From Algoriphagus oliviformis (lineage in GTDB: Bacteria > Bacteroidota > Bacteroidia > Cytophagales > Cyclobacteriaceae), in assembly GCF_017254915.1 (NCBI RefSeq), contig NZ_JAFKCT010000001.1, positions 620,001 through 684,000 of the forward strand: 64,000 nucleotides of DNA. The letters are read 5' to 3'. The notes beneath the pieces were generated by a model, which was not told where the DNA came from, did no database searches, and saw only the letters and a list, made by a program, of their open reading frames with translations. Below are positions 34,985 to 43,476 of the stretch, piece after piece; the first letter of the stretch is position 1; the number at the start of each line of letters is the position of its first letter. The position numbers and the translations under genes are program-made.

Positions 34985-36898
34985 ATGCAAATTACTCCCG
35001 GACCGCTCCTAGCCCAGATAGATACTCCCGAGGATCTCAAGAAATTTTCCAAAGACAAGCTGGTTCAGGTCTGCGAGGAGTTGAGGCAGTTTATCGTGGA
35101 CAACGTCTCCGTTTATGGGGGGCACTTCGGGGCAAGCCTGGGTGTGGTGGAGCTGACAGTTGCTTTGCACTACGTGCTCAATACGCCTACTGACCAGCTC
35201 GTGTGGGATGTGGGTCACCAAGCCTATGGGCACAAAATCCTGACCGGGAGAAAAGGCCGATTCCACACCAACCGGGTTTATGGGGGCATTTCCGGTTTTC
35301 CCAAAAGAAAGGAAAGCGAATACGACACCTTTGGCGTAGGCCACTCCAGTACGTCGATCTCGGCGGCTTTGGGAATGGCCGTAGCCTCCAAATACAAAGG
35401 CTCCAATATCCAGCATGTCGCCGTGATCGGCGATGGGTCGATGACCGGTGGGATGGCTTTCGAAGCCATGAACCACGCCGGGGTCAGCGACTCCAACCTG
35501 CTGATTATCCTCAACGACAACTGCATGTCCATCGACCCCAACGTAGGGGCGCTGAAGGACTACCTCACCGACATCACCACCTCCCACACCTACAACAAGG
35601 TGAAGGACGAAGTGTGGAAAATGCTGGGCAAACTGAGCAAGTTTGGCTCCAGCGCACAGGAGGTGATCTCCAAAGTGGAAGGCGCGATCAAGTCTGCGGT
35701 GCTGAAGCAAAGCAATCTTTTTGAGTCGCTCAACCTCCGCTATTTCGGACCCGTGGACGGCCACGACGTAGACCATCTCGTGGAGATCCTCCGAGATCTC
35801 AAGGATATCCCAGGTCCCAAAATCCTCCACTGCATCACGGTGAAGGGCAAAGGCTACGAGCCTGCCGAAAAAGGCAACAAAACCACCTGGCATGCGCCGG
35901 GTACCTTTGACAAGGTCACCGGGGAGATTTTCAAAAAAGTCCCCAGCACTCCCCAAGCTCCAAAGTACCAGGATGTCTTTGGGCATACCTTGGTCGAGCT
36001 GGCCGAGAAGGACAGCCGCATCATGGGTGTGACGCCGGCCATGCCTTCCGGCTCTTCGATGAACATCATGATGAAAGCCATGCCGGACCGGGCTTTTGAC
36101 GTGGGGATCGCCGAGCAGCATGCGGTGACTTTCTCAGCGGGATTGGCTACTCAGGGACTGGTTCCCTTTTGCAATATCTACTCGACTTTTATGCAGCGCG
36201 CCTATGACCAAGTGGTCCACGACGTTTGCCTGCAAAATCTGCCCGTAGTCCTATGCATGGATAGAGCGGGATTTGCGGGAGCAGATGGGCCTACCCACCA
36301 TGGCGCGTATGACATTGCCTATTTCCGCTGCGTACCCAATCTGGTCGTATCGGCTCCGATGAATGAAGAGGAGCTGCGAAACCTGATGTACACCGGCAGC
36401 ATCTACAATGGCCCCTTCTCTATCCGCTATCCACGCGGAGCGGGCGTGATGCCGGAGTGGAAGACTCCATTCCGTGAGATTCCTGTCGGCCAAGGCCGCA
36501 TCGTCCGAGAGGGCGAGGAAGTCGCTATCCTCACCATCGGCCACATCGGCAACTATGCCGTGGAGGCTTGTGAGGTGCTGGCCAAAGAGGGCCTGAATCC
36601 CGCCCACTACGACATGCGCTTCGTGAAGCCGCTGGATGAAGAGCTGCTGCACGAGGTTTTTGGCAAGTTCAAAAAGGTGGTGACCGTAGAGGACGGCTGC
36701 CTGATGGGCGGATTTGGCTCGGCTGTGCTGGAGTGGATGATGGATCAAGGCTATACCGCTCAGGTCAAGCGCCTTGGCATCCCGGACGAAGTCATCGAGC
36801 ATGGTGAGCAGATCGAGCTGCACCGCGAGTGCGGCTTTGACCCCGAGGGCATTGCCGCCACCGTCAGAAGTCTCTCCGAGGTAGCCCGAACCGTCTAA
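34985..36898 (+). CDS. dxs: 1-deoxy-D-xylulose-5-phosphate synthase
   Basis: 637 residues from ATG 34985; a TTG at 34949 would add 12 residues. TPP binding and catalysis motifs are clear: LVWDVGHQAYGHKILTGR, GDGSMTGGMAFEAMNHAG, the Glu-containing VGIAEQHAVTFSAGLA and a late FVKPLDEEL transketolase C domain. It makes DXP from pyruvate and glyceraldehyde-3-phosphate, the first step of the MEP isoprenoid pathway, and feeds thiamine and pyridoxal synthesis. An alpha/beta hydrolase gene follows after 10 bp. Confidence 0.96.
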   Translation: MQITPGPLLAQIDTPEDLKKFSKDKLVQVCEELRQFIVDNVSVYGGHFGASLGVVELTVALHYVLNTPTDQLVWDVGHQAYGHKILTGRKGRFHTNRVYGGISGFPKRKESEYDTFGVGHSSTSISAALGMAVASKYKGSNIQHVAVIGDGSMTGGMAFEAMNHAGVSDSNLLIILNDNCMSIDPNVGALKDYLTDITTSHTYNKVKDEVWKMLGKLSKFGSSAQEVISKVEGAIKSAVLKQSNLFESLNLRYFGPVDGHDVDHLVEILRDLKDIPGPKILHCITVKGKGYEPAEKGNKTTWHAPGTFDKVTGEIFKKVPSTPQAPKYQDVFGHTLVELAEKDSRIMGVTPAMPSGSSMNIMMKAMPDRAFDVGIAEQHAVTFSAGLATQGLVPFCNIYSTFMQRAYDQVVHDVCLQNLPVVLCMDRAGFAGADGPTHHGAYDIAYFRCVPNLVVSAPMNEEELRNLMYTGSIYNGPFSIRYPRGAGVMPEWKTPFREIPVGQGRIVREGEEVAILTIGHIGNYAVEACEVLAKEGLNPAHYDMRFVKPLDEELLHEVFGKFKKVVTVEDGCLMGGFGSAVLEWMMDQGYTAQVKRLGIPDEVIEHGEQIELHRECGFDPEGIAATVRSLSEVARTV

Positions 36899-36908
36899 AC
36901 TGTCCTCC

Positions 36909-37676
36909 ATGTCCGCGATACATTTTTTTGAAAAAGGAAAAGGCCAACCACTGGTGCTGATCCATGGTTTTTGTGAGACTTCGAGGATGTGGACGGATTT
37001 TGCCGAAGAGCTGTCCACTGACTTCCGCGTCATTTGCCCGGATTTGCCCGGAATCGGCGACTCGCCTATCGCCGGTGACCAGATTTCCCTGGAAGAGGTA
37101 GCCGTCAGTCTGGAAGAATGGATGGACGAAAACCAAATCAAAAATCCCATAGTCGTTGGTCATTCGCTGGGTGGCTATGTCACGCTGGCGCTGCTGGAGC
37201 TCATGGGAAGCAGGCTCAAGGCCGTGGGACTTTTCCACTCCTCCGCATTTGCGGATGCTGCCGACAAGAAAGAAACCCGCAACCGCGCCATAGTTTTTCT
37301 GAAAAAACATGGTGTGGATAAGTTTGTGACCTCCTTTGTGCCGCCGCTTTTTCCCGAAGACAAAAGCGAGGAACTGAAAGCCGAAATCGAGCGGGCCATC
37401 GAGGACGGAAAGCGCTCCAGCTTGGACGGGCTGGTGGCCTTTACCGGTGCGATGCGGGACAGGAAAGAGCGAATTGATGTCCTCAAAAACTTTTCAGGGC
37501 CAAAACTTCTCATCGCCGGCACCGAAGACGGGGCTGTGAAGATCGAGGCCAGTCGCGCCCAAAAAGACGCTTTCACCCACTATGTCGAGCTGGAAGGCGT
37601 GGGACATATGGGAATGGTGGAGAAAAAGGAGGAGACGATCAATTTGATCCGGGAGTTTGCTCGAGCCCAGCTTTGA
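36909..37676 (+). CDS. Alpha/beta hydrolase
   Basis: 255 residues. The nucleophile elbow GHSLGG is at about residue 84, the oxyanion region is LVLIHGFCETSRMW, the acid is in LIAGTEDG and the catalytic His in EGVGHMGMVE. Substrate is unknown; it may be an esterase or a proline iminopeptidase relative. Its 3' end overlaps the reconstructed HEPN gene by about 38 bp in opposite orientation. Confidence 0.88.
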   Translation: MSAIHFFEKGKGQPLVLIHGFCETSRMWTDFAEELSTDFRVICPDLPGIGDSPIAGDQISLEEVAVSLEEWMDENQIKNPIVVGHSLGGYVTLALLELMGSRLKAVGLFHSSAFADAADKKETRNRAIVFLKKHGVDKFVTSFVPPLFPEDKSEELKAEIERAIEDGKRSSLDGLVAFTGAMRDRKERIDVLKNFSGPKLLIAGTEDGAVKIEASRAQKDAFTHYVELEGVGHMGMVEKKEETINLIREFARAQL

Positions 37677-38056
37677 CAAGCAGCGCGACTTTTTGGATGA
37701 ATTTTTCTACAGGTTCAATGTAGGGGGCGACTGTCGCCTCATCAAAATCAAAAAGGTCATCATAGTCTCCCTTTTGTCTCCAGGAAAAAAAGTTGTGAGT
37801 ATAGTTTGCCTTCGGAAAGGTCCATTTTACCTGTTTTCACAAACTTTTCGGAAAAAGACGTTTTCACGCCGTTGTGGGTGAAAGCGGCCTGGTCTTCCAA
37901 TAGAATCAACGCAGATGCCGCATAGAAGACGGAATAGTAGAGCCGATTGATCGCAGAGTTCCACTTCTTGTTTTCTATCAAAAGCTTGGCGTCATCAAGA
38001 GTACCAAACGCTCGCTGAACCCGATATGAAACGAGGTCCTTTTTCGAGGTGCTCAT
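37639..38056 (-). pseudogene. HEPN-domain protein with a T7 frameshift (toxin partner of MNT)
   Basis: The frame from ATG 38056 encodes a typical HEPN N-terminus (AINRLYYSVFYAASALILLE, GVKTSFSEKFVKTGKM) but stops at 37760 after LFFLETKGRL. Shifting one base inside the run of seven A on the plus strand (37785-37791) restores the expected C-terminus: FSWRQKGDYDDLFDFDEATV and so on to TGA at 37639-37641, 138 residues in all. The HEPN R-x4-6-H RNase motif is replaced by R-L-Y-Y-S-V-F-Y. This is a real frameshift, an assembly error, or ribosomal slippage. It overlaps the MNT gene by 4 bp (ATGA). Confidence 0.75.
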
Positions 38057-38370
38057 CGAAGTAGAATGCCCTCTTTCCGGATGGACTTGAAAAGCGGGGT
38101 GACGGGACGACTTTGGTTCCAGAGTCGCTTGCTGTAGATCAAAGGGGAAATCACCGCTCCTGTCGCCAGCTCCAACTCATAGAAATCATTCATGATGGAC
38201 TTTTCGGTCTCAGGATCGACCGTCTCCTGGTCCAGGAGAAGCAGGATATCCCAATCTGAGTCGGGTCTAGCAGCACCAGTAGCGTGTGAACCAAACAAAA
38301 CAAGTTCTGCATTGGGATACTTTTCAGCGGCCAAGTTGGTTATTTCGTCTAGGATTGCAGATTTCCTCAT
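38053..38370 (-). CDS. MNT-type minimal nucleotidyltransferase
   Basis: 105 residues. The nucleotidyltransferase signature is GSHATGAARPDSDWD, i.e. GS...D-x-D, with the third acidic residue probably in the later ELELATG strand. This is the small antitoxin type of HEPN/MNT pairs, which AMPylates the partner HEPN RNase. It overlaps the HEPN start by four bases. It comes after fRMsr by 32 bp, on the same strand. Confidence 0.88.
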   Translation of the reverse strand: MRKSAILDEITNLAAEKYPNAELVLFGSHATGAARPDSDWDILLLLDQETVDPETEKSIMNDFYELELATGAVISPLIYSKRLWNQSRPVTPLFKSIRKEGILLR

Positions 38371-38402
38371 GGTTAAATATAAGAAATTCCAACAGGCGTT
38401 TC

Positions 38403-38885
38403 TTAAAGCGTCTTTGCCAAAATCGCCATCAACTCTTCCAGGTATCTCTGATCCGTTTCGTCAAAGTCGGCCAGCTGATCGCTGTCCACATCCAAGACCA
38501 TCGCCACTTCCTCTCCCTTGAGTACCGGAACCACGATCTCAGACTTGGAGGCGGAGCTGCAGGCGATGTGACCGGGAAACGCGTCCACATCCGGCACGAG
38601 CTGGGTCTTGGCTTCTTTCCAGGCGGTGCCGCAGACGCCTTTCCCAAAATTGATCCGTGTACAGGCGATCGGTCCTTGGAAGGGGCCGAGTACCAGCTGT
38701 TCGCCTTTCACCAGATAAAATCCCACCCAGAAGAACCCAAACGCTTCCCGCAAAGCCGCGGCGATGTTGGACAGGTTGGCGTAGAGGTCCGGCTCCCCCG
38801 TGATCAATGCTTCTATCTGCGGGACTACGGCCTCGTACTTTTCTGACTTGGTAGCGGTGTGGGGGATGTAGAGTGATTCAGCCAT
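38403..38885 (-). CDS. msrC: Free methionine-(R)-sulfoxide reductase (GAF domain)
   Basis: 160 residues forming a single GAF domain. The three conserved cysteines of fRMsr are present: GPIACTRINFGKGVCGTAW and FPGHIACSSASKSEIVVPV. It reduces free Met-(R)-SO in the cytoplasm with thioredoxin. Length is typical. Its start overlaps the ribD stop by 8 bp, so both come from one transcript; MNT and HEPN genes follow. Confidence 0.9.
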   Translation of the reverse strand: MAESLYIPHTATKSEKYEAVVPQIEALITGEPDLYANLSNIAAALREAFGFFWVGFYLVKGEQLVLGPFQGPIACTRINFGKGVCGTAWKEAKTQLVPDVDAFPGHIACSSASKSEIVVPVLKGEEVAMVLDVDSDQLADFDETDQRYLEELMAILAKTL

Positions 38886-39906
38886 GGTAGTAGATATTCA
38901 GGAGGTTTTCGCCGATGGTAAGCGTTTCGTCAGGATTTTGGTTCAGATGCGGGGCGGGAATACCATCCCCAAATTTGGTTTGGCTGGTAAACACCCGAGC
39001 CTCGTCCCATAGTCCTGAGGAAATAAACTGGCCCAAGACGTGGCTGCCGCCCTCTACGATCAGGCTTTGGATCTTTCGGGATTGCAGCTCCTTCAGAAGT
39101 ACAGCCACGGTAAATTCGTGCTCCACCTCCACCAGTTCCAGGTTGTCTTCGACATGGGACTTTTTGCTGTTGAAGCACAGCGTCGGGGCGGACCGGTCAA
39201 AGAGGTTTAGCGTTTCCGGCAGTTCGAGCCGGGAGTCCAGCACGATCCGGAGGGGATTTTTGCCCACCCAGTCTCTGGCATCCAATTGCGGATTATCATA
39301 GAGCGCCGTGTTTTTTCCGACAAAAATCGAATCCTCTTCTGTCCGCCACTTGTGCACCAGCTGGCGGCTGAGGGAGCCTGAGATCCACTTGGAGCTGAAG
39401 TCCTTACGGGCCACAAAGCCATCCTGAGTCTGCGCCCATTTCAAGATCACGTAGGGTCTTTTCTTTTCGATTTGGGTGAAAAAACGGCGGTTTTGCCAGC
39501 GGGCTTCTCTCTCCAAAAGGCCGGTTACCACTTCAATGCCGGCATCTCGCAGTATCGCTATGCCTTTGCCACCGACTAGGGGATTGGAGTCGACGGCGGC
39601 GATGACCACTTTTTTTAGGCCTTTTTCGACCAAGAGATTTGCACAGGGCGGTGTCTTGCCCCAGTGCGCGCAGGGCTCCAGGGTGACGTAGGCAGTGGCC
39701 TCCTTCAGCAGTCGCTGATCCGCCACGGCATCGACCGCATGGACCTCTGCGTGGGGGCCGCCATAGGCCTGATGGTAGCCCTCACCGATGATTTTTCCCT
39801 CGTGTACGATCACACATCCCACCATGGGATTGGGACTGACCCTCCCTATTCCCAAGGCTGCAAGCTCGAGGGCACGTCGCATGAAGGAAGGGTCTAGCGT
39901 GGTCAT
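38878..39906 (-). CDS. ribD: Bifunctional riboflavin biosynthesis protein RibD
   Basis: 342 residues. The N-terminal deaminase domain (1-145) has the zinc site HAEVHAVDAV and TLEPCAHWGKTPPCANLL; the C-terminal reductase domain (150-342) has VILKWAQTQDGFVA and a late VEGGSHVLGQFISSGLWDEARVF. It catalyses deamination and reduction in riboflavin synthesis. Its start overlaps the DUF4382 gene upstream by 4 bp. Confidence 0.95.
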   Translation of the reverse strand: MTTLDPSFMRRALELAALGIGRVSPNPMVGCVIVHEGKIIGEGYHQAYGGPHAEVHAVDAVADQRLLKEATAYVTLEPCAHWGKTPPCANLLVEKGLKKVVIAAVDSNPLVGGKGIAILRDAGIEVVTGLLEREARWQNRRFFTQIEKKRPYVILKWAQTQDGFVARKDFSSKWISGSLSRQLVHKWRTEEDSIFVGKNTALYDNPQLDARDWVGKNPLRIVLDSRLELPETLNLFDRSAPTLCFNSKKSHVEDNLELVEVEHEFTVAVLLKELQSRKIQSLIVEGGSHVLGQFISSGLWDEARVFTSQTKFGDGIPAPHLNQNPDETLTIGENLLNIYYHG

Positions 39907-40691
39907 TTTTTGGAAAAGGTGATGCGGTCTAGGGTAGTGGTCGTTCCGGCCTTGACTTCGACGTTGAGCAGGGTGTCCTTGTAGCTGCTGTTTTTGGGAT
40001 CGAGATAGACCTTGTAGGTACCTGCTTCCAAGCGAAAAAGAAAGGTGCCGGAGCTGTTGGTATGGGTGCTGGTCGAGTCGTCGGCTTGGATGGCGTAGAT
40101 CGCCGGTTTGATGCTCGTGGGGCTGGTAGTCCCGGAGATATCCCCTCTGCCCACACCGGAAAAGGCGCTGAGCGTGGGGTTAAAGTCCAATTCCAAGGGA
40201 CTGGAGTTGACGACCTGGATGGATTTTTCCAGGTCAAAATCCAAAATCAGGTCATAGGAAATACCCTGCTCCAAGTCGAGACTGAGCGGCAGGGCGTAGT
40301 CGGTATTCCCCCCGGGGAGGTCGAGCGGGTAGCGGTCCTCATCGAGATAGAGGGCATTCTTGGTACCGAGACGCAAAGTGATGCCCGAGATTTGTCCCAT
40401 GTGCATCTCCGAGCGGGCCACAGGCAGGGCCGTGCCGCCTACCAGCTGGGAGATGTCCACTTCCTTGTCCCCAGGCTCGTAGGGAAGAAAGATCTTTTCC
40501 ACCGTGCCTTCTCGGGCATCCGGGACAAAGTCCAGCTCCACACCCCGGATCTCCACAATCACCGAATCCCACTCGGCCGGAGCATCGATGAGCAGGACAT
40601 TGACCAGTGCTTTTGGGCTGTCGTCAAAGCCCTTGCAGGAGGCAATCAGGAGGAGTAGAACAAAAGAGAGGAGAAAATAAAGTCGCTTCAC
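39903..40691 (-). CDS. DUF4382 lipoprotein (paralogue 1)
   Basis: 262 residues with a lipoprotein signal (LLLIASC, Cys at about residue 19). The DUF4382 domain covers about residues 25-165 (VNVLLIDAPAEWDSVIVEIRGVEL ... DISQLVGG...), and a carboxypeptidase-like or transthyretin-like beta-sandwich follows (about 180-260, TFLFRLEAGTYKVYLDPKN). Function unknown; probably surface-anchored. It is paralogous to the gene at 40779-41591 and separated from it by a terminator. Confidence 0.85.
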   Translation of the reverse strand: MKRLYFLLSFVLLLLIASCKGFDDSPKALVNVLLIDAPAEWDSVIVEIRGVELDFVPDAREGTVEKIFLPYEPGDKEVDISQLVGGTALPVARSEMHMGQISGITLRLGTKNALYLDEDRYPLDLPGGNTDYALPLSLDLEQGISYDLILDFDLEKSIQVVNSSPLELDFNPTLSAFSGVGRGDISGTTSPTSIKPAIYAIQADDSTSTHTNSSGTFLFRLEAGTYKVYLDPKNSSYKDTLLNVEVKAGTTTTLDRITFSKK

Positions 40692-40745
40692 GGCCTAAAT
40701 TTAGCCCAAAACTTTTCATAGCCTGTCCACTTCGAGGCAGGAGGA

Positions 40746-40773
40746 AACAAAAATTGCCGGATTTACCGGCAAT
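40746..40773 (-). terminator. Terminator between the two DUF4382 genes
   Basis: On the minus strand ATTGCCGG, loop, CCGGCAAT, then TTTTTG. The stem (40753-40773) begins 6 bases after the stop of the upstream DUF4382 gene, so the downstream copy probably has its own promoter or lower readthrough expression. Confidence 0.8.
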
Positions 40774-40778
40774 CTAGC

Positions 40779-41591
40779 TTAAGGTTTGGCTTCCAAAGTG
40801 ATCACTTCTGGCGTCGTGACTTCGTCATCTATCACTACGACACCGCTCACACTTTCCGCAGTATAGGGGGCTTGGGGTGTAAAAGAGACCGAATAGCTCC
40901 CCGGAGCCAGACCCATCACAGCGTAGTTGCCCGATGCGTCTGCGAAAGTGCTGATTTCGACTCCCTGAGCGGAGACGGTGACCTGCACCGGCTGAGCTTC
41001 CAGCGGAAATACCTGTCCTTGGATACCTTGGGTCTCATCCAGATAAGCCCTCAAAACAGGCTTGAGGATTACGTTTCCGGAATTTCCGGCGGTGACGATG
41101 GACTTTGCCACATCAAAGTCAATGACCAGATCATAGGTCTCCCCTCCGTGGATTTCTTGGTCCACTTTGATTTTCAATCCGCTTTGCTGCGCACTTGGGG
41201 TTTTCAGGTCGATTTCTTTTCCGTCTTGGACGAGGTAGTTGTTGTCACCCAAGATCAATCGGATCTGGTCTATTTCCCCTTCCGGAAAGTCCTCTGAGCC
41301 CAGCAAAATCGAGTGGCCACCGGTCAGATCCAGCAGGTTTACCATTTGGGGACCTTCGTAGGTGATCTCTTCCCAGCTTTCTTCATCCTCGTCCATTTCT
41401 CCGCCATCGTAGTCGACTTTCACCCGCAGTGCCAATACTTCTATCCAGACTTCGTCATAGTCACCCGGCGCATCGACCAGGTGGAAGTTGACCTTTGCTT
41501 CGGAAGAGGAAGGGCTGTCGTCGAAAGCGTCGCAGCTGGCTGCGAGCAGGAGAATGGCAAAAAGGCCAAAAATAGTGGAGAGGGTCTTCAT
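40779..41591 (-). CDS. DUF4382 lipoprotein (paralogue 2)
   Basis: 270 residues from ATG 41591, which starts a lipoprotein signal (MKTLSTIFGLFAILLLAASC, Cys20); the longer frame is spurious. It has the same DUF4382 layout as its neighbour: KVNFHLVDAPGDYDEVWIEV at the start, VNLLDLTGGHS, TYDLVIDFDVAKSIV, and a C-terminal beta-sandwich (QGQVFPLEAQPVQVTV). It has an acidic insert (DEDEESWEE). Tandem duplicate of an unknown surface protein. Confidence 0.85.
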   Translation of the reverse strand: MKTLSTIFGLFAILLLAASCDAFDDSPSSSEAKVNFHLVDAPGDYDEVWIEVLALRVKVDYDGGEMDEDEESWEEITYEGPQMVNLLDLTGGHSILLGSEDFPEGEIDQIRLILGDNNYLVQDGKEIDLKTPSAQQSGLKIKVDQEIHGGETYDLVIDFDVAKSIVTAGNSGNVILKPVLRAYLDETQGIQGQVFPLEAQPVQVTVSAQGVEISTFADASGNYAVMGLAPGSYSVSFTPQAPYTAESVSGVVVIDDEVTTPEVITLEAKP

Positions 41592-41697
41592 CGGGTTATT
41601 TTTATTTAGGTGTCGTAAGGAGGCATTCCACAACCATGCCAAGCGATAAGCCTGAACTTTCGCGGGAGAAATTCTGGGGAGATTTATAATTTTGGGG

Positions 41698-43044
41698 ATG
41701 ATGAAATGGGAAACACTTCTGGCAGACGGAAGATTTGGAGAAAACAGGAGGGCCTTGAGCTCGGACACGGCCAGAAGCGAATTTGAAATTGACTATGATC
41801 GGGTCATTTTTTCGGCGCCTTTCCGGAATCTGCAGGACAAGACCCAGGTTTTTCCCCTCCCCGACCAGGCTTTTGTCCACACCCGTCTTACGCACAGCCT
41901 GGAGGTGTCCAGTGTAGGCAGATCCCTGGGCAAGGGTGCCGGTGAATTTCTGCTGGACAAGTTTCCCAACCTGCGCAGTCAGGGCATCACCGCCTCGGCC
42001 GTGGGATCCATCGTGGCTGCGGCAGCCCTGACTCACGACATCGGCAACCCGCCCTTTGGCCATGCCGGGGAGGAGGCAATCTCGGATTTTTTCCGGCTGC
42101 ATCCGGACGGAAGACTGTGGGAAAAACACGTCAGAATCGACCAGTGGGCCGATTTGGTGAATTTTGAAGGAAATGCGCAGGGCTTTCGCATGCTGGTTTC
42201 CAAGCAGTTTGGGCTAAAGCTCACCTATGCCACGCTGGCGGCTTTTACCAAATATCCCAGACCAAGCCTGATCGTACAGCGGGACATCGCCCGCAAGAGC
42301 CAGAAGAAGTTCGGCTTCTTCATCAACCAGCTGACGGACTTTGAGCAGATGTGCAGCGTGCTGGGAATAGAGAAGTGCAGCTCGGACTGCTGGGTGCGGC
42401 ATCCTTTGGCCTTTTTGGTGGAGGCTGCCGACGACATCTGCTACAGCATCATCGACCTGGAGGATGGCTGTACGCTGGGCCTGGTGAGCTTTGAGGAGAC
42501 GCTGGAGTTGTTGAAGCCTATTTTGAAAGGGAAGTTTGATCCCGAAAAACTAAAGAACCGCACCAACGCCCAGAATCTCGGCGCGCTCCGGGCAATGGCC
42601 ATCGGGCAGCTCATTCAGGAGACTGTGGGGGTTTTTGGGCAATATGAGGAGAACATGCGCAAAGGAAACTTTGACAAGGCGCTGACCGACATCATTCCTT
42701 CTGCGAAAGCCCTGGCGGAGATCTCGGCGGTGTCCATCCAAAGAATCTACCGAAGCAAGGTCGTCCTGGAAAAGGAAGCGGCGGGCTTCCAGGTCTTGGA
42801 AGGACTCCTGTCCATCTTCTCTCGGGCGCTCTACCACCACTTCTACCAGCCGGATTCCTTTTCCGGTCAGGACAAAAGCGTGCTTCGACTCCTCCCCGAG
42901 GACTTTCCCATGAAGGGCTGGGGATCCGAAGTGAATCCCTACCCCATGCTGCGGGCACTGGTGGACCACATCTCGGGCATGACGGACAAATATGCACTGA
43001 ACCTCTACCGCAAGGTCAACGGGATCTCTTTTCCGGGAATCTAG
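41698..43044 (+). CDS. dgt: dNTP triphosphohydrolase (dGTPase)
   Basis: About 448 residues from ATG 41698 (or 41701). The HD metal site is visible: RLTHSLEV, AAALTHDIGNPPFGHAGE and LVEAADDICYSIIDLEDG. It hydrolyses dGTP and other dNTPs to the nucleoside and tripolyphosphate. TAATTTTG (41687-41694), a perfect -7 box, lies just before the ATG, hinting at an almost leaderless mRNA, although a -33 box is lacking. A strong terminator follows at 43083. Confidence 0.92.
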   Translation: MMKWETLLADGRFGENRRALSSDTARSEFEIDYDRVIFSAPFRNLQDKTQVFPLPDQAFVHTRLTHSLEVSSVGRSLGKGAGEFLLDKFPNLRSQGITASAVGSIVAAAALTHDIGNPPFGHAGEEAISDFFRLHPDGRLWEKHVRIDQWADLVNFEGNAQGFRMLVSKQFGLKLTYATLAAFTKYPRPSLIVQRDIARKSQKKFGFFINQLTDFEQMCSVLGIEKCSSDCWVRHPLAFLVEAADDICYSIIDLEDGCTLGLVSFEETLELLKPILKGKFDPEKLKNRTNAQNLGALRAMAIGQLIQETVGVFGQYEENMRKGNFDKALTDIIPSAKALAEISAVSIQRIYRSKVVLEKEAAGFQVLEGLLSIFSRALYHHFYQPDSFSGQDKSVLRLLPEDFPMKGWGSEVNPYPMLRALVDHISGMTDKYALNLYRKVNGISFPGI

Positions 43045-43082
43045 CCTGCTTCGCTGGGATGCCGATCCGGATATAAACAGAA

Positions 43083-43119
43083 AAGCCGGTGCAGAGTCCC
43101 CTGCACCGGCTTCGTTTTT
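43083..43119 (+). terminator. Bidirectional terminator between dgt and the small lipoprotein gene
   Basis: AAGCCGGTGCAG pairs perfectly with CTGCACCGGCTT (43083-43094 and 43101-43112), followed by CGTTTTT. The minus strand also has a T-rich tail, so it likely serves both converging genes. Confidence 0.9.
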
Positions 43120-43131
43120 CAGTTTCTTCGC

Positions 43132-43335
43132 TTAGTTGGTTGCGACGCTGTCCACGACCGTGGAGTCCATCATCGTAGTGTCTGCCGGCATCTCTTCTAC
43201 AGGCGGCACTACTTCTTCAATCGTTTCCTCTTCGACGACTTCTTCTTTTTTGGATCCGCAAGAAGCCAAGGTTGCCACAGTAAAACCTACAGCAAATACC
43301 ATCAGGGATACTGTTTTTAATGTTTTTGTGATCAT
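43132..43335 (-). CDS. Small acidic lipoprotein
   Basis: 67 residues from ATG 43335 (MITKTLKTVSLMVFAVGFTV, lipobox LASC). The mature part is low complexity and acidic (KKEEVVEEETIEEVVPPVEE), ending in Asp- and Thr-rich DTTMMDSTVVDSV. I do not recognise a family; small acidic lipoproteins of this kind are common in Cytophagales. It is transcribed toward dgt and ends in the shared terminator. Confidence 0.65.
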   Translation of the reverse strand: MITKTLKTVSLMVFAVGFTVATLASCGSKKEEVVEEETIEEVVPPVEEMPADTTMMDSTVVDSVATN

Positions 43336-43394
43336 GGTGAAAGGTGGTTTGGTTGAAATATTTCTACCCAAATGGGCAAAACTCTAGTTAAAAT

Positions 43395-43435
43395 TAAAAA
43401 AAATGGATTGAAAACAAACATATTTTCAATCCATT
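43395..43435 (-). terminator. Terminator after hflX
   Basis: On the minus strand AATGGATTGAAAA, loop, TTTTCAATCCATT (13 perfect pairs, 43402-43435), then TTTTTTAATTTTAA. It lies about 40 bases after the hflX stop at 43477. Confidence 0.85.
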
Positions 43436-43476
43436 GCCATCTTTTTTGAAAGAATGGGTTTTCTACAAAACCGGCG

